Assembly (NCBI GenBank): GCA_956465555.1
Contig: OY101120.1
Location: forward strand, 992,001-1,056,000
Reading direction: 5' to 3'
Source of the DNA: Nitzschia sp. pyKryTriq1
Lineage: Eukaryota; Bacillariophyta; Bacillariophyceae; Bacillariales; Bacillariaceae
Length of the DNA stretch: 64,000 nucleotides
This document shows positions 30,408 through 39,479 of this stretch, piece by piece. Each line of letters opens with the position of its first letter. Position 1 is the stretch's first letter. The position numbers and the translations under genes were made by a program. The notes under the pieces are model-generated. The model did not search any database and was not told where the DNA came from. It was given only the letters and a program-made list of their open reading frames with translations.

Positions 30408-31376
30408 ATGATTATTTTGATGGGTTTATCATATTGTTTCCTTGGAATCCTGGTGGTTTTACTTGGCAGTATTGTGCTGGCGCCATGCAATGGACTCCAT
30501 GGTAAGCATCTTGCATCGATCCCATCAATTTTCCAATATACAAAGATGACAACCCTTCACATGACGAATATCAACAATGAAGCCTTCGTACGACCGCCGC
30601 CTTATCTAGCAGTCATCACCGAGCCCGACGCATGTGCCACAGATGAGCGTGCCCAAATGACATTTTCGGCTATCGCGAAAGCTGCGGAAACGACCCATAT
30701 GGATTTGGTGTCCATACGACTGGACAAGCCAGCTGAGGACGAGCTACCAAAGGTTTATGAGCGAGCTTTGGAATTAACAAAACGATTGGTACAGCTTGCC
30801 GACGACAAAAATAACTCTTCGCCCCAGCAGTCGAGGACAAGCGTCCCTGGATTTCGCGTCGTCTGCTCTAGCGACTGGGTAGAATTAGCAATGGAGGCAA
30901 ACGCCCATGGCATTCATATCAAAGAATCACATCTCGCGAAAATTCCCGCCATTCGACAAATCGCTTCAACAAGAGACAGTTTTATGATTGGCACTTCAGC
31001 CCATAGTGTTCAATCTGCCGTGGAATCGTATGTCACATACCGTCCAGATTACTACTTTGTTGGTACTTGCTTCCTGACAGCCAGCCACCCTGAAAAAGAT
31101 TCAGCGGATCTCCTGGAAGGGCCAACATTACCAGGAGAGGTACAAAAGGCTCTCCTCCTGGAAGATCGTAGAAAGGCTGAGATTGCTTCTTGCCCGGCTA
31201 TTTTCGCGATTGGAGGAATCGACGAAAGCAATTGCCACATCCCAGTGACTCATGGGGCCGATGGAGTGGCCGTCATTCGGGCCGTTTTGCGAGCACTGGA
31301 TCCTGCTGATGCAACAGCAAGCATTCATGAAAAAATGGAGTCTGCTCTAAAAGTTGCGGGAGATCGATCATCATGA
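30408..31376 (+). CDS. ThiE/TenI-superfamily protein with signal peptide
   Basis: 322 residues from the ATG at 30408. Residues 1-30 form a signal peptide (MGLSYCFLGILVVLLGSIVL) and the next 30 a polar stretch, so it enters the secretory route, perhaps to the plastid. The rest has the thiamine-phosphate synthase/TenI barrel: LAVITEPDA, FRVVCSSDWVELAMEANAHG, GIHIKESHL, IGTSAHSVQSAVES, DYYFVGTCFLTASHPEK, IFAIGGIDESN and GADGVAVIRAV. The last two bind the phosphate in this family. Position NDR that binds magnesium in ThiE reads SSDW here, and the GP-x-F-x-T-x-TK segment is changed to GTCFLTASHPEK. So a TenI-like or derived role is more likely than ordinary thiamine phosphate synthesis. Confidence 0.8.
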   Translation: MIILMGLSYCFLGILVVLLGSIVLAPCNGLHGKHLASIPSIFQYTKMTTLHMTNINNEAFVRPPPYLAVITEPDACATDERAQMTFSAIAKAAETTHMDLVSIRLDKPAEDELPKVYERALELTKRLVQLADDKNNSSPQQSRTSVPGFRVVCSSDWVELAMEANAHGIHIKESHLAKIPAIRQIASTRDSFMIGTSAHSVQSAVESYVTYRPDYYFVGTCFLTASHPEKDSADLLEGPTLPGEVQKALLLEDRRKAEIASCPAIFAIGGIDESNCHIPVTHGADGVAVIRAVLRALDPADATASIHEKMESALKVAGDRSS

Positions 31377-31767
31377 TATCATGGGAACGTAGACTACTGT
31401 GAATGTGAATAGTCAGGTCTCCATTTGGCAATACGAATGCTCTAGTAGTTTGGTAAAGACGAGCCTTTCTCCATAATAGCGAAGCCACTGCACTACGCAT
31501 CCGTTGATCTGATGCTGGATGCTGCATGATCTTCCCTTGCTATGTTTCCATCATTTTAAACTACGAGTACATATAGGTTTCGAGTTTACATATTACTGGT
31601 ATCATTCTTACTATAGATTTCTTGAACATACGTGAAATGATATGCAATGTCCAGTTGAGCGTGGCGTCGTGATCTCATCTCTCTTCCTTGGTCCCCACAC
31701 TGGAGGTAGAAACAGAGGTATAGATCCAGCTAGCCTGCAGTCGTCCTTGCTTGGAATCAATATTTTA
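31377..31767. other. Intergenic, convergent 3' ends
   Basis: About 390 bases, probably 3' UTRs of two convergent genes. AT-rich around 31550-31625. Nothing else recognised. Confidence 0.4.
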
Positions 31768-33381
31768 CTATGCCGTACTTTCATCTTGGTCTTCATCCTG
31801 TTCCATGGAGCCAAACCGGTAGAGGAGCCGCGAGGAGCCACTAATCGCGCTGATAGTTGACGGCCTCAAGGAACGGAATAAGGCAACCGAAGGCATGGAC
31901 GATCTCGTGCTATGTGAGTCGGTAGCAGCCAAGACTCCCTCTGAACGAGCAACGCGTTCCTCGTCCGAAAGACCCATATCTCTGTAGTGGCCTGGTGCCA
32001 GCGACATGATGCGAGCAGGACGTCGATAGCCACGAGGATCTCTCCAGGCTGCTTTGATGGTCACATCAGGAGCATAGGTTCCAATAGTTGATAATAAAAC
32101 AACCTGAGAAGCTCTTCTTCGACGGACATACGCATCTAGCTGCGATGACTCTTCACTGGTGAGTGGCTTGGTGGGATGCGCGGCTTCAAATTCTTCACCC
32201 AACTCCTTCTCACGGGCCGTCGCATCTTGGCCATCCTTGGAAGACCCCCCAAGTACAAGTGCGCATCCGACCAAGACTACAGTAACTGCAATAATTGTCT
32301 TTGGCGTTGGTGGCTCCTCTTGGACGACCGCCATTGCAATTAGACTAGCATTCAACGGTTCTGTCAGCATGACCATAGAAACAATCAACGGGTCAAAGAA
32401 ACTGAGCGATATGATAATTCCAAAGTTTCCGAAACAATCTGGAAAAATAGATTGGAAGAAGGCAGCAGGGTTTGATCTGGGGTTGACGAACCCAAAGAAG
32501 CCGTTCCCCGTATCCGTCGATGCGAACGCCAAGCCACCTTCCACTGTTGCCAAGCAAAGAATCAGCGATGAAAGCATCATTCCGGTATTGATCATGAGTG
32601 TCAGATAAATCGGATGCAATCCTAAGGGGCTGAGCTTCCCACATGCCGTCATGTACATGGCACCACCGATGCCTCCAGTTAGTGCGATAACGGATCCGAA
32701 TTCTTCAGCCCCGCCAACACCGGATGATCCAACAACATCATCGTCCCCGCCACCACGTCCGCCCACGGCACAAATGACAGCACCTACTAAAGAAAGAGCG
32801 GCCCCTCCAACAAGCATAGCTCTCGGCGGATTACAAGTTGAAATGGCGTATATCCAAATGGGTGTGGTGTTGACGAGGCACAATACTGCGGCCGAACTTG
32901 CATATTTCAGAGCAATGACCATGGCATCGTTCAACAGTGTTGCACCACAAACACCGGTAAGAACGTAGATAATTGTATCCCAAGTGGACGCATTCTCATT
33001 TTTGTCCCGACTTTCAACGCTACACGTAGTCTTCAGTTCTTCTGGCTTTCCGTCGCCGTATTTTTGCTCAAATGCCAGTAGCGCGCTCTCTTCGTCTGGA
33101 TCCTGGTGAGAGGGTGGTAACCGTTCAGGGATCATATTTCGTTGCGTCAGATAAACACCGACAGCCAAGGGCGTGAAAATTAAGGAGGTCAAAGTTTGCC
33201 TCCATAGACCCCTCAAGACCGAGGGCGTCTCCTCTGGAAGAGCGTGGACACACGTGGCAGTCGACGCGCAGGATACTTGGGCCAGGATGAGAATGACTGC
33301 GCCTTTTAGGGTCTCTCTCTTCGGAGATGTCGTCCCACTTTTTTGGGTCGACTTTTGGTTGTCCGTCGTGAAGGTGCCCAT
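31768..33381 (-). CDS. EamA-type drug/metabolite transporter
   Basis: 537 residues, started at the ATG at 33381 (MGTFTTDNQ). About ten membrane segments are visible, for example AVILILAQVSCASTATCVHA, TIIYVLTGVCGATLLNDAMV, AAVLCLVNTTPIWIYAIST, AALSLVGAVICAVGG, ALTGGIGGAMYMTACGKL, LMINTGMMLSSLILCLATV, IIISLSFFDPLIVSMVMLTE and IIAVTVVLVGCALVLGG. The LTEPLNASLIAMAVVQEEPP segment matches the end of the second EamA half, where a conserved EP and Pro lie. The C-terminal 150 residues are cytosolic and disordered. The substrate is not evident. The family includes plastid sugar phosphate translocators and amino acid exporters. Confidence 0.85.
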   Translation of the reverse strand: MGTFTTDNQKSTQKSGTTSPKRETLKGAVILILAQVSCASTATCVHALPEETPSVLRGLWRQTLTSLIFTPLAVGVYLTQRNMIPERLPPSHQDPDEESALLAFEQKYGDGKPEELKTTCSVESRDKNENASTWDTIIYVLTGVCGATLLNDAMVIALKYASSAAVLCLVNTTPIWIYAISTCNPPRAMLVGGAALSLVGAVICAVGGRGGGDDDVVGSSGVGGAEEFGSVIALTGGIGGAMYMTACGKLSPLGLHPIYLTLMINTGMMLSSLILCLATVEGGLAFASTDTGNGFFGFVNPRSNPAAFFQSIFPDCFGNFGIIISLSFFDPLIVSMVMLTEPLNASLIAMAVVQEEPPTPKTIIAVTVVLVGCALVLGGSSKDGQDATAREKELGEEFEAAHPTKPLTSEESSQLDAYVRRRRASQVVLLSTIGTYAPDVTIKAAWRDPRGYRRPARIMSLAPGHYRDMGLSDEERVARSEGVLAATDSHSTRSSMPSVALFRSLRPSTISAISGSSRLLYRFGSMEQDEDQDESTA

Positions 33382-34082
33382 CCGTGTTCCAGTTACTTTC
33401 AAGCGAGGAACAATCAGTACCGGTATAAGAGAGGACTAGTAGGTTCTCCGGCTATCGAAACGATCCTACCGGTACCAGTACTCTCCGAGACAACAACTGG
33501 TCTCTCGTCAAATCATGTTCATTGTAAGATCTTCGATAGATGCGGAATACCGGTCGTACCTGGTACCTGGTACTCGTACGATATCGAATCGAATAAATAT
33601 CTAGTAATATTGCGCTCTGAGGTTCGCGTGATTAAGTGTGAGTGGTGAGTAACCTTTTGTGGCGGGGGCAGAATAGAAGGCGTGGCGCGGTGTGTTTTTA
33701 AAAAAAAAGAAAGCCCACGCGCCAGCCCGCAGAGCACATGTATGGTACGAGTACAGTACCTGGTACCGTACTGTACTCGTACTGTAGACAGATCACAGAA
33801 GGGGGCGGGGCGGGGGAAGTTTTACAAGTAGTTTGCTCTCCTCTTCCCACCTCCCCCTCATTTTTCGTGCGAAAAGGTGAAAGATTTGCATGATGCATGA
33901 TGAGATATGCTAGCAACAGGAAACAGGACCTTTTGGTGTTTGGTGATGAAGCGTGCAATGTCATTCTTCGTCGGGCTTGTGCTTCTCTCTTCCAGGATCG
34001 GAAATATCATCCATATTCACGAACATTGCAGTGAAGTGTAGTCAAGTAGCATAGGAGCTTCGTCCTACAATTCCTACAACAA
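33382..34082. other. Divergent promoter region with GTAC hairpin
   Basis: About 700 bases. It has GTAC/ACCGG words at 33416-33482 and 33545-33580, an A run at 33700-33709, a strong inverted repeat at 33745-33782 and a G-rich run at 33800-33815. No gene seen. Confidence 0.45.
33745..33782. repeat. Perfect 15-base inverted repeat
   Basis: Arms gtacgagtacagtac (33745-33759) and gtactgtactcgtac (33768-33782) pair completely around an 8-base centre ctggtacc. It lies between divergent genes. Confidence 0.9.
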
Positions 34083-34988
34083 ATGATTATTTCGGGTGCC
34101 TTTGGTGGCCGCATCGCTCGCACGTATCTTTTGGGGGTAGTGAATGCTGGAACGATGATTCGGCGCTTTTCCAACCAGCCCAAGAGGTACTCTTTGGCTA
34201 TAGCGAGGGAAGTTCCGAGCTCGTTTGCCAAGGCAGTGACTAAATTTGCTGCCGCGGAGGGTGGTTCCATATCCGTCGCCCGTGCACAAGAGCAAAAAGA
34301 TGCATACCTTGCGACATTGAGGCGTTTTGTGCCAACACTTTGCTTACCAGCACTGGATGAACATCCCGACTCTGTCTTTGTCGAAGATACTGTAGTGGCA
34401 ATTGGAAACAAAGCTGTCATTACGAATCCAGGCCATCCTTCAAGGCGGGGAGAGGTTGACACCATACGAGACGTTTTGCTGCAGTTGGGATATGAGACGA
34501 TAGAAATGAGGGATAATGCTTCGGCGTTGTGTGATGGAGGAGATGTATTGTACACGGGTCGTCATCTTTTTGTGGGCCTATCAGAGCGCACCAATCAGGA
34601 AGCTGTCAATATCCTGGCACACGCATTCAATGTCGATGTCATCGCCGTTCCCTTTGAGGGGGAAGCATTGCATCTCAAGTCCATTGTGACTCATATGAAT
34701 GAGTCGACCTTACTTGCACCAACTGGTACGCTTGGAGACGAAGTACTGAAAGGCATGAATGCTGCCAATCTTGGTTATGATTCGGTACGGCTTCCTAGCA
34801 TGTTGGCATGCAATGTGGTAGCCTTAAATGGTGGTATTCTGGCACAGGACACTGGCTGCAAAGAATCCAAGGCGCTCCTCCTACAAGCCGCTAGGGACCT
34901 TGGACTGGAGATTGAATTTCTGGATGCTTCCGAATTTGCAAAATGCGATGGCGCGCTCACGTGTTGCAGTGTGCTGTTGGAGATATAA
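34083..34988 (+). CDS. DDAH: Dimethylarginine dimethylaminohydrolase (DDAH)
   Basis: The enzyme hydrolyses asymmetric dimethylarginine to citrulline and dimethylamine, clearing what protein arginine methylation leaves. The catalytic Asp lies in CDGGDV near residue 150, the His in LHLKS near 197, and the nucleophile Cys in DGALTCCSVLL near 294, the family's C-terminal signature. The stretch GRHLFVGLSERTNQEAVNIL is almost the mammalian sequence. The first 40 residues are basic and Ser/Arg-rich and may be an organelle presequence; the conserved part starts at VPSSFAKAV. 301 residues, one exon. Agmatine or other guanidine hydrolases of the same fold are less likely because of the TCCSV ending. 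Confidence 0.92.
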   Translation: MIISGAFGGRIARTYLLGVVNAGTMIRRFSNQPKRYSLAIAREVPSSFAKAVTKFAAAEGGSISVARAQEQKDAYLATLRRFVPTLCLPALDEHPDSVFVEDTVVAIGNKAVITNPGHPSRRGEVDTIRDVLLQLGYETIEMRDNASALCDGGDVLYTGRHLFVGLSERTNQEAVNILAHAFNVDVIAVPFEGEALHLKSIVTHMNESTLLAPTGTLGDEVLKGMNAANLGYDSVRLPSMLACNVVALNGGILAQDTGCKESKALLLQAARDLGLEIEFLDASEFAKCDGALTCCSVLLEI

Positions 34989-35407
34989 TCGTACGAGTAG
35001 CAACTTTCTTGCTCCCTGCAACAAATAGATTCCGGTTTACCCTGGAGGCCATGATATTTTTTCGAGGCCATGATATTTTTTCGTCCATAGATTTTTAAAA
35101 GTAGTTGGTATTTTATGCACGATAAAGCCTACCCGTAATCGTACTTCTTCGGTTCGAGAATAGCTCATCTTGACTCTCGATACACCAGAGGAGCTCTCAT
35201 CATGGTTTTGATGGGGTATCTAGGAGCTAGTAATGTAGATCCAAAGAGTTGGTTTCGCTGCATCGAGAGACTCCTCGTCGTTGTATGCTCCATAGACAAG
35301 GTAATGATGTATGATCTCCCATAATTATTGCGCCGGTAGATGGAGATGTTTTCAGCATCTCACCACTCTCCATTCTCCTTCCCACGACCGACTCACAAGT
35401 CGGGATG
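34989..35407. other. Intergenic, convergent 3' ends, small tandem repeat
   Basis: About 420 bases. Two copies of a 19-base unit (gaggccatgatattttttc) at 35045-35082 are the only distinct feature. No gene recognised. Confidence 0.4.
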
Positions 35408-35695
35408 TCAATCTGCCAGTTGCCCCTCCGCGTCCACCACCATGGGAAGAATCTTCTCATTATTGGGGGTTTCTCTCATGGTATAGTACACCTCTTTGAT
35501 GGATTTTCCGCAATGCCGGCATTCTGCCATACGGTCTACCTGCTCATACGTAGGAATGAAACCAAACCACCATGTTTTGGTTCGATATTCTAGGACATCC
35601 ACCGCCGCGGGACTCAAACAGAATTGGCACGGTCCGACGCTCGACTCTACTATATGGACATCTCGTTGCTGGCTTGCAGAGAAAAAGAAAAACAT
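35408..35695 (-). CDS. Small zinc-ribbon protein (zinc-ribbon 15 type)
   Basis: 95 residues. The start MFFFFSASQQ is typical of the zinc-ribbon 15 family, whose members begin with Met and a run of aromatic residues, so I accept this start. Two pairs of Cys, CQFC and CRHC, with RTKTWWFGFIPTY between them, should hold one zinc ion. The hydrophobic centre is also typical. The function is unknown; such ribbons usually bind nucleic acid or protein. A T-rich run just after the ATG mimics a splice acceptor (ctctgcaag), but the family start makes splicing there unnecessary. Confidence 0.75.
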   Translation of the reverse strand: MFFFFSASQQRDVHIVESSVGPCQFCLSPAAVDVLEYRTKTWWFGFIPTYEQVDRMAECRHCGKSIKEVYYTMRETPNNEKILPMVVDAEGQLAD

Positions 35696-36291
35696 GCCGC
35701 TATTGTGGTAATATCTAAATTGAATTGGTGTGTTGACGACTCATTGTTTTATGAAGCATTCGTATCGCTTTCCCCCCATCATCTCGCTCGCCGGCATCAT
35801 CCCTACCGGTATTAATCTCGTTTTCGTCTGTCATGTCGTGTACCAGGTACCAGCAGTTTATTGATCCCTGGGGGTATACCATACCAGTACCATACCTGGC
35901 ACAAGTACAACGTACCTGGTACTTGTACCGATCATGTGGGCGCAACGCGCGGAGGGAAGTGTGGTCAGTAGTCAGTACACGTAAATTATAAAGTCCCGTC
36001 TGGAGTTGATTAATGGGACATAAATGACTCATTCGACCATCTTTGTGGTCGTTCTAATCAAATGGATCTTGCAAATAAATAATAAAGGGTCATCTCGCTT
36101 CGATTTTTTGCTGTGTTTTTTCATTTTCATCGGCAGACGGCAGACATCGGATTTCGAAGGGTGAAATCTGACATCCGACATCCGACGATGGTGACTTGCT
36201 ATTGCACTCTACACTAGAGAGCTTCACAAAGACTCATTCGCGTATCCAAATCTCTCGACGCTCACTGAGCTCAAATAGTTAGCTGACAGCG
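35696..36291. other. Divergent promoter region with GTAC palindromes
   Basis: About 600 bases between the zinc-ribbon gene and the SOD gene. GTAC words cluster at 35842-35930, with acaagtac and gtacttgt in opposite orientation. A short gacatccgacatccgac repeat lies at 36170-36186. No gene seen. Confidence 0.45.
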
Positions 36292-37875
36292 ATGACGAGA
36301 TTTGGCCGCATAAAACGTTTCTGGTTGGTACTCGTCTGGATTGGGACAACTCTGGTTGTTTTCTCAAGAGCCGAATTCAACACACTACCCTTGCCTTACA
36401 GCTACAAGTCGTTGGAGCCTCATTTGAGCCGGGAGGTATTGGAGTTGCATCATGATAATCACTATCGAAACTACGTCGCAACATTGAATGACATGCTACG
36501 TACTATCGAGCGGCTCGAGGGGAGCTCACTCGAGGAAGTCATGCTGGACTCCTACCGATGGAACAAACCACTATACAACCATGCAGCCGAAGTCTGGAAC
36601 CACCATTTTTATTTCAAATGCATGACATCCATTCACCATCCTCCTTCTCGGTCGCTGCTTGAGAGAATAACTAACGATTTTGGCTCCTTCGACCGATTTG
36701 AGGTCGACTTTCGCAAAGCTGGCAATTCTGCCTTTGGATCTGGGTGGGCATGGTTGGTGTACAATTCCCAATCTGGCAAACTGTTCGTCATGAACACGAT
36801 TGGTGCTGACAATCCTATGGTACAAAACGAAAATTATTGGCCTATTTTGACCATGGATGTCTGGGAACATGCCTACTATTTGGACTATCAAAACCGACGA
36901 AAAGACTACACAAAGGCATTCATAAACTCTCTCGTCGATTGGGTGTTTGTCGAGGAAAATCTGTCGCGGGTCGAGTTAGAAGCAGTGATCGCCGCCGAGA
37001 AGCGTGAGCAGAAAAGATTAGAGGAGGAGCTAGCGAGACTCGAGCGAGAAAAGTTGGAGGCTGAGGAAGCTGCTGAACGTGCTAGGATTGAACGGATAAA
37101 GATGGAAGCCGAGGCCGAAGTGGCGAGGCAAGAAAAGATTAGGTTGGAGATTGAGGCAGCAGCTGAAGCTGCAAGGCTCAGAGATGAAAGGAAAGTTGCC
37201 GACGCGGAAGCTAAGAGACAAGATAAGGAAAGGCTGGAGGCTGAGGCTCTTGCCGAAGCTGCACGGCTCGAGCAGGCGGGTGGGAAGCCCGCGGAGACAG
37301 AGACAGTTCCTGATGCAGCCTTGCCGGGAATGGGGGACGAGGAAGAGCCGCAAGCAGCTCCAACCGAAGAAATTGATGGAGAGAAGGAGGTATCATCGGA
37401 AGAGGCGAAAGAAGCTACAGCTTCGTGGTGGAGTTTGCCTGCACGAGCATTTAGGTCGATCTTTGCGAAGTCTAAAGCTAGCACGCACGAGGACGAAGCG
37501 GAAGCAGCTCCAACAGAAGATTTTCATGGGGAAAAGGAAGTATCGTTGGAACCCGAGATTCAGGAAGAGGCGAAAGAAGCTAAAAAGTCGTGGTGGAGTT
37601 TGCCTGCTCGGGCATCTAGGTCAATCTTTGGGAAGTCTAAAGCTGGCATGCGTGATCAGGAAAAAGTGGTCACAACCGAGAACGCGGAATCCACTAAACC
37701 AGAAGAGGTTGCACCAGAGAACAAAGCACCATCGCAAGCCGAGGACAAGGAAGTGGTGGCAGAAAGTACGAATCCCTTTGTGCGATATCCTGTTCGAGTT
37801 GGAAAGTTCCTTCTTGGTATACTACGATTCATCCTCCGCGTGCTCCATTTGATACTGAAGATAATCTTCATGTAG
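36292..37875 (+). CDS. Secretory Fe/Mn superoxide dismutase fused to coiled coil, repeats and hydrophobic tail
   Basis: 527 residues, against about 200 for the usual enzyme. Residues 1-26 form a signal peptide. Residues about 27-225 are a complete SOD that converts superoxide to peroxide and oxygen: metal ligands are H53 (ELHHDNHYRNYV), H104 (WNHHFYF), D189 and H193 (DVWEHAYY). The GSGWAWLV and LTMDVWEHAYYLDY segments favour the Fe type. The residue at the place of the second-shell Gln is Glu (E100, in AAEVWNH). Residues about 228-350 form a charged coiled coil (EKREQKRLEEELARLEREK). Two copies of a 50-residue unit (about 355-453) share EKEVS and SWWSLPARA-RSIF-KSKA. The last 25 residues are a hydrophobic and basic helix, perhaps a membrane anchor. 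Confidence 0.9.
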   Translation: MTRFGRIKRFWLVLVWIGTTLVVFSRAEFNTLPLPYSYKSLEPHLSREVLELHHDNHYRNYVATLNDMLRTIERLEGSSLEEVMLDSYRWNKPLYNHAAEVWNHHFYFKCMTSIHHPPSRSLLERITNDFGSFDRFEVDFRKAGNSAFGSGWAWLVYNSQSGKLFVMNTIGADNPMVQNENYWPILTMDVWEHAYYLDYQNRRKDYTKAFINSLVDWVFVEENLSRVELEAVIAAEKREQKRLEEELARLEREKLEAEEAAERARIERIKMEAEAEVARQEKIRLEIEAAAEAARLRDERKVADAEAKRQDKERLEAEALAEAARLEQAGGKPAETETVPDAALPGMGDEEEPQAAPTEEIDGEKEVSSEEAKEATASWWSLPARAFRSIFAKSKASTHEDEAEAAPTEDFHGEKEVSLEPEIQEEAKEAKKSWWSLPARASRSIFGKSKAGMRDQEKVVTTENAESTKPEEVAPENKAPSQAEDKEVVAESTNPFVRYPVRVGKFLLGILRFILRVLHLILKIIFM

Positions 37876-38165
37876 GTCACAAAGTATTTCTCAACCTTAT
37901 GATTACGAGGATTTAGTGGGGACTGCTTGGGAAGTACCCGAGAAAAGGAAGTTCCAGTCTAGTTCCAATTGACTGGGAATCGGTTTAGTTCCCGTCGTCT
38001 TAGCGGTATATCCCATCTGCTCTGCATCTACCTCCTGTTCCCATCTCTAGCTAGGGACCAGGACCCCCTTTTTCGGACCTTGGCCTGCAATATGAATACA
38101 GGTACGAGCGATGAGCCAATAGCAGGGATCAGTTACTACGATTACAGATTAGAGGCACCGAGTTT

Positions 38166-39479
38166 TCAATCAGAGGCAGCCAGTAGGAGCTCTTTGTCAC
38201 GCTCGATCAAGACCTCGACCATGTCGGGGCCCAGTGCCTCTTTGAGAAAATCGCTTGTCTTCAAGATTTTTAAGCAATGTTCAAGGGTCCTAGGGACACT
38301 TCGAATACACATACGTGCAAGATCCTCCTGTGAAAGCTTTTCAACATTGCACTTATGGTTCTGGGGTATCTCTAGTTTCTCCTCGATTCCTTTTAGCACG
38401 GCCGCAAGCAACACCGACCCAAAGAGATGAACAGAGCCCGACAAGTCACCTCCGCGGTACTCGAATCGAACAGCATCATTACTAGTTTGCGGGACACGAA
38501 CTAGGGCGGTACGATTCGAAAAGTCCCATGAGGTCAAGCTCGGGGCCTCGAAACCGGGCTGGAGGCGGACAAAGCTTTCGTTAGACGCCGCAAAGACAGC
38601 AGTGATCTCGTCCGCGTACTTCAGAAGGCCAGCGATGCCTTGCTTGCACGTCTCGGAGAGTCTTTCTAGATCATCTAATGGGATCTCTGTGACGCCTTTA
38701 AGCTTTGGGTTCATGAACACATTTTCGCCTGTTTTCTTGTCACGCAGAAGAATGTGATGGTGGAGGCCACTACCTGCCTCGGCTTCAAATGGTTTGGGAG
38801 AGAAGATAATCTTCTGTTTGTTTTGCGCCGCAAGCATGTCAAGAATCCACATGCATAGGACGGTGTCGTCTGCATTTTTCAGACAAGGTGCAAGATTCAA
38901 CTCGATTTCGTTCTGGCCTGGACCGTTCTCGTGGTGAATGCGCTTGACATTCATTCCGGCAGCCTTGCAGATTTGGCCGAGCTGGTGGCGGAACTCGTAA
39001 CATTTGTCCTGTGGTGGCAAGGAGCAGTAGCCAGCGTCATCCGCAGGTGTACCGTCCTGGTTAACAATGTAAAATTCTACCTCCGAAAACATGTATGGCT
39101 CAAAGCCCATCCCGTTGGCTTTGTCGACCAGCTTCTTCAGAACTCCTCGGGGATCGCGCGGGTGGGGCTGACCAGTCTCGTCCACCAAATGTGCGAGGAA
39201 GCGGCAGTGCTCAATGTCATTGATTTGGATTTTTAGAAATGACTCTTCTTCAGGGACGACGCGAAGGTCACTCCTCTCAACGCTGAGCATTCCCTTTATG
39301 GAGCTTCCATCCACACTGAGGCCACCTTCTTTGAGGAACTTCTCCGTATTGTTGCCATCCTCCTCTATCGCCAAGAGCTCACCGTGCGCGTTCAAAAAGT
39401 GGTATGCAACAAACTCAGGGTAATGCTTTGGAGAGTTTCCTCTGTTGCTAGCAGTAGGAGAAAGAATGGAGCGTATCAT
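38166..39479 (-). CDS. Type I glutamine synthetase family enzyme
   Basis: 437 residues from the ATG at 39479, normal for type I enzymes (about 440). The family makes glutamine from glutamate, ammonia and ATP. Visible motifs: VDGSSIKGML with ESD-like SVERSDLRV, the metal site in HHENGPGQNEIEL, the GSGLHHHILLRD loop with the ATP and glutamate sites, NESFVRLQPGFEAPSLTSWDF and VRFEYRGGDLSG near the end. The NxSYxRL segment typical of GSI reads NESFVRL, and RxExRxPD becomes RFEYRGGD, so the substrate could differ (for example a gamma-glutamyl-amine synthetase). There is no clear transit peptide, so it is probably cytosolic. It is convergent with the SOD gene, 290 bases away. Confidence 0.88.
   Translation of the reverse strand: MIRSILSPTASNRGNSPKHYPEFVAYHFLNAHGELLAIEEDGNNTEKFLKEGGLSVDGSSIKGMLSVERSDLRVVPEEESFLKIQINDIEHCRFLAHLVDETGQPHPRDPRGVLKKLVDKANGMGFEPYMFSEVEFYIVNQDGTPADDAGYCSLPPQDKCYEFRHQLGQICKAAGMNVKRIHHENGPGQNEIELNLAPCLKNADDTVLCMWILDMLAAQNKQKIIFSPKPFEAEAGSGLHHHILLRDKKTGENVFMNPKLKGVTEIPLDDLERLSETCKQGIAGLLKYADEITAVFAASNESFVRLQPGFEAPSLTSWDFSNRTALVRVPQTSNDAVRFEYRGGDLSGSVHLFGSVLLAAVLKGIEEKLEIPQNHKCNVEKLSQEDLARMCIRSVPRTLEHCLKILKTSDFLKEALGPDMVEVLIERDKELLLAASD

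Noticed and set aside
36906-37484. Ser/Ala-rich minus-strand frame opposite the SOD coiled coil
   Set aside because: It arises from the Glu/Ala codons of the coiled coil read backwards.
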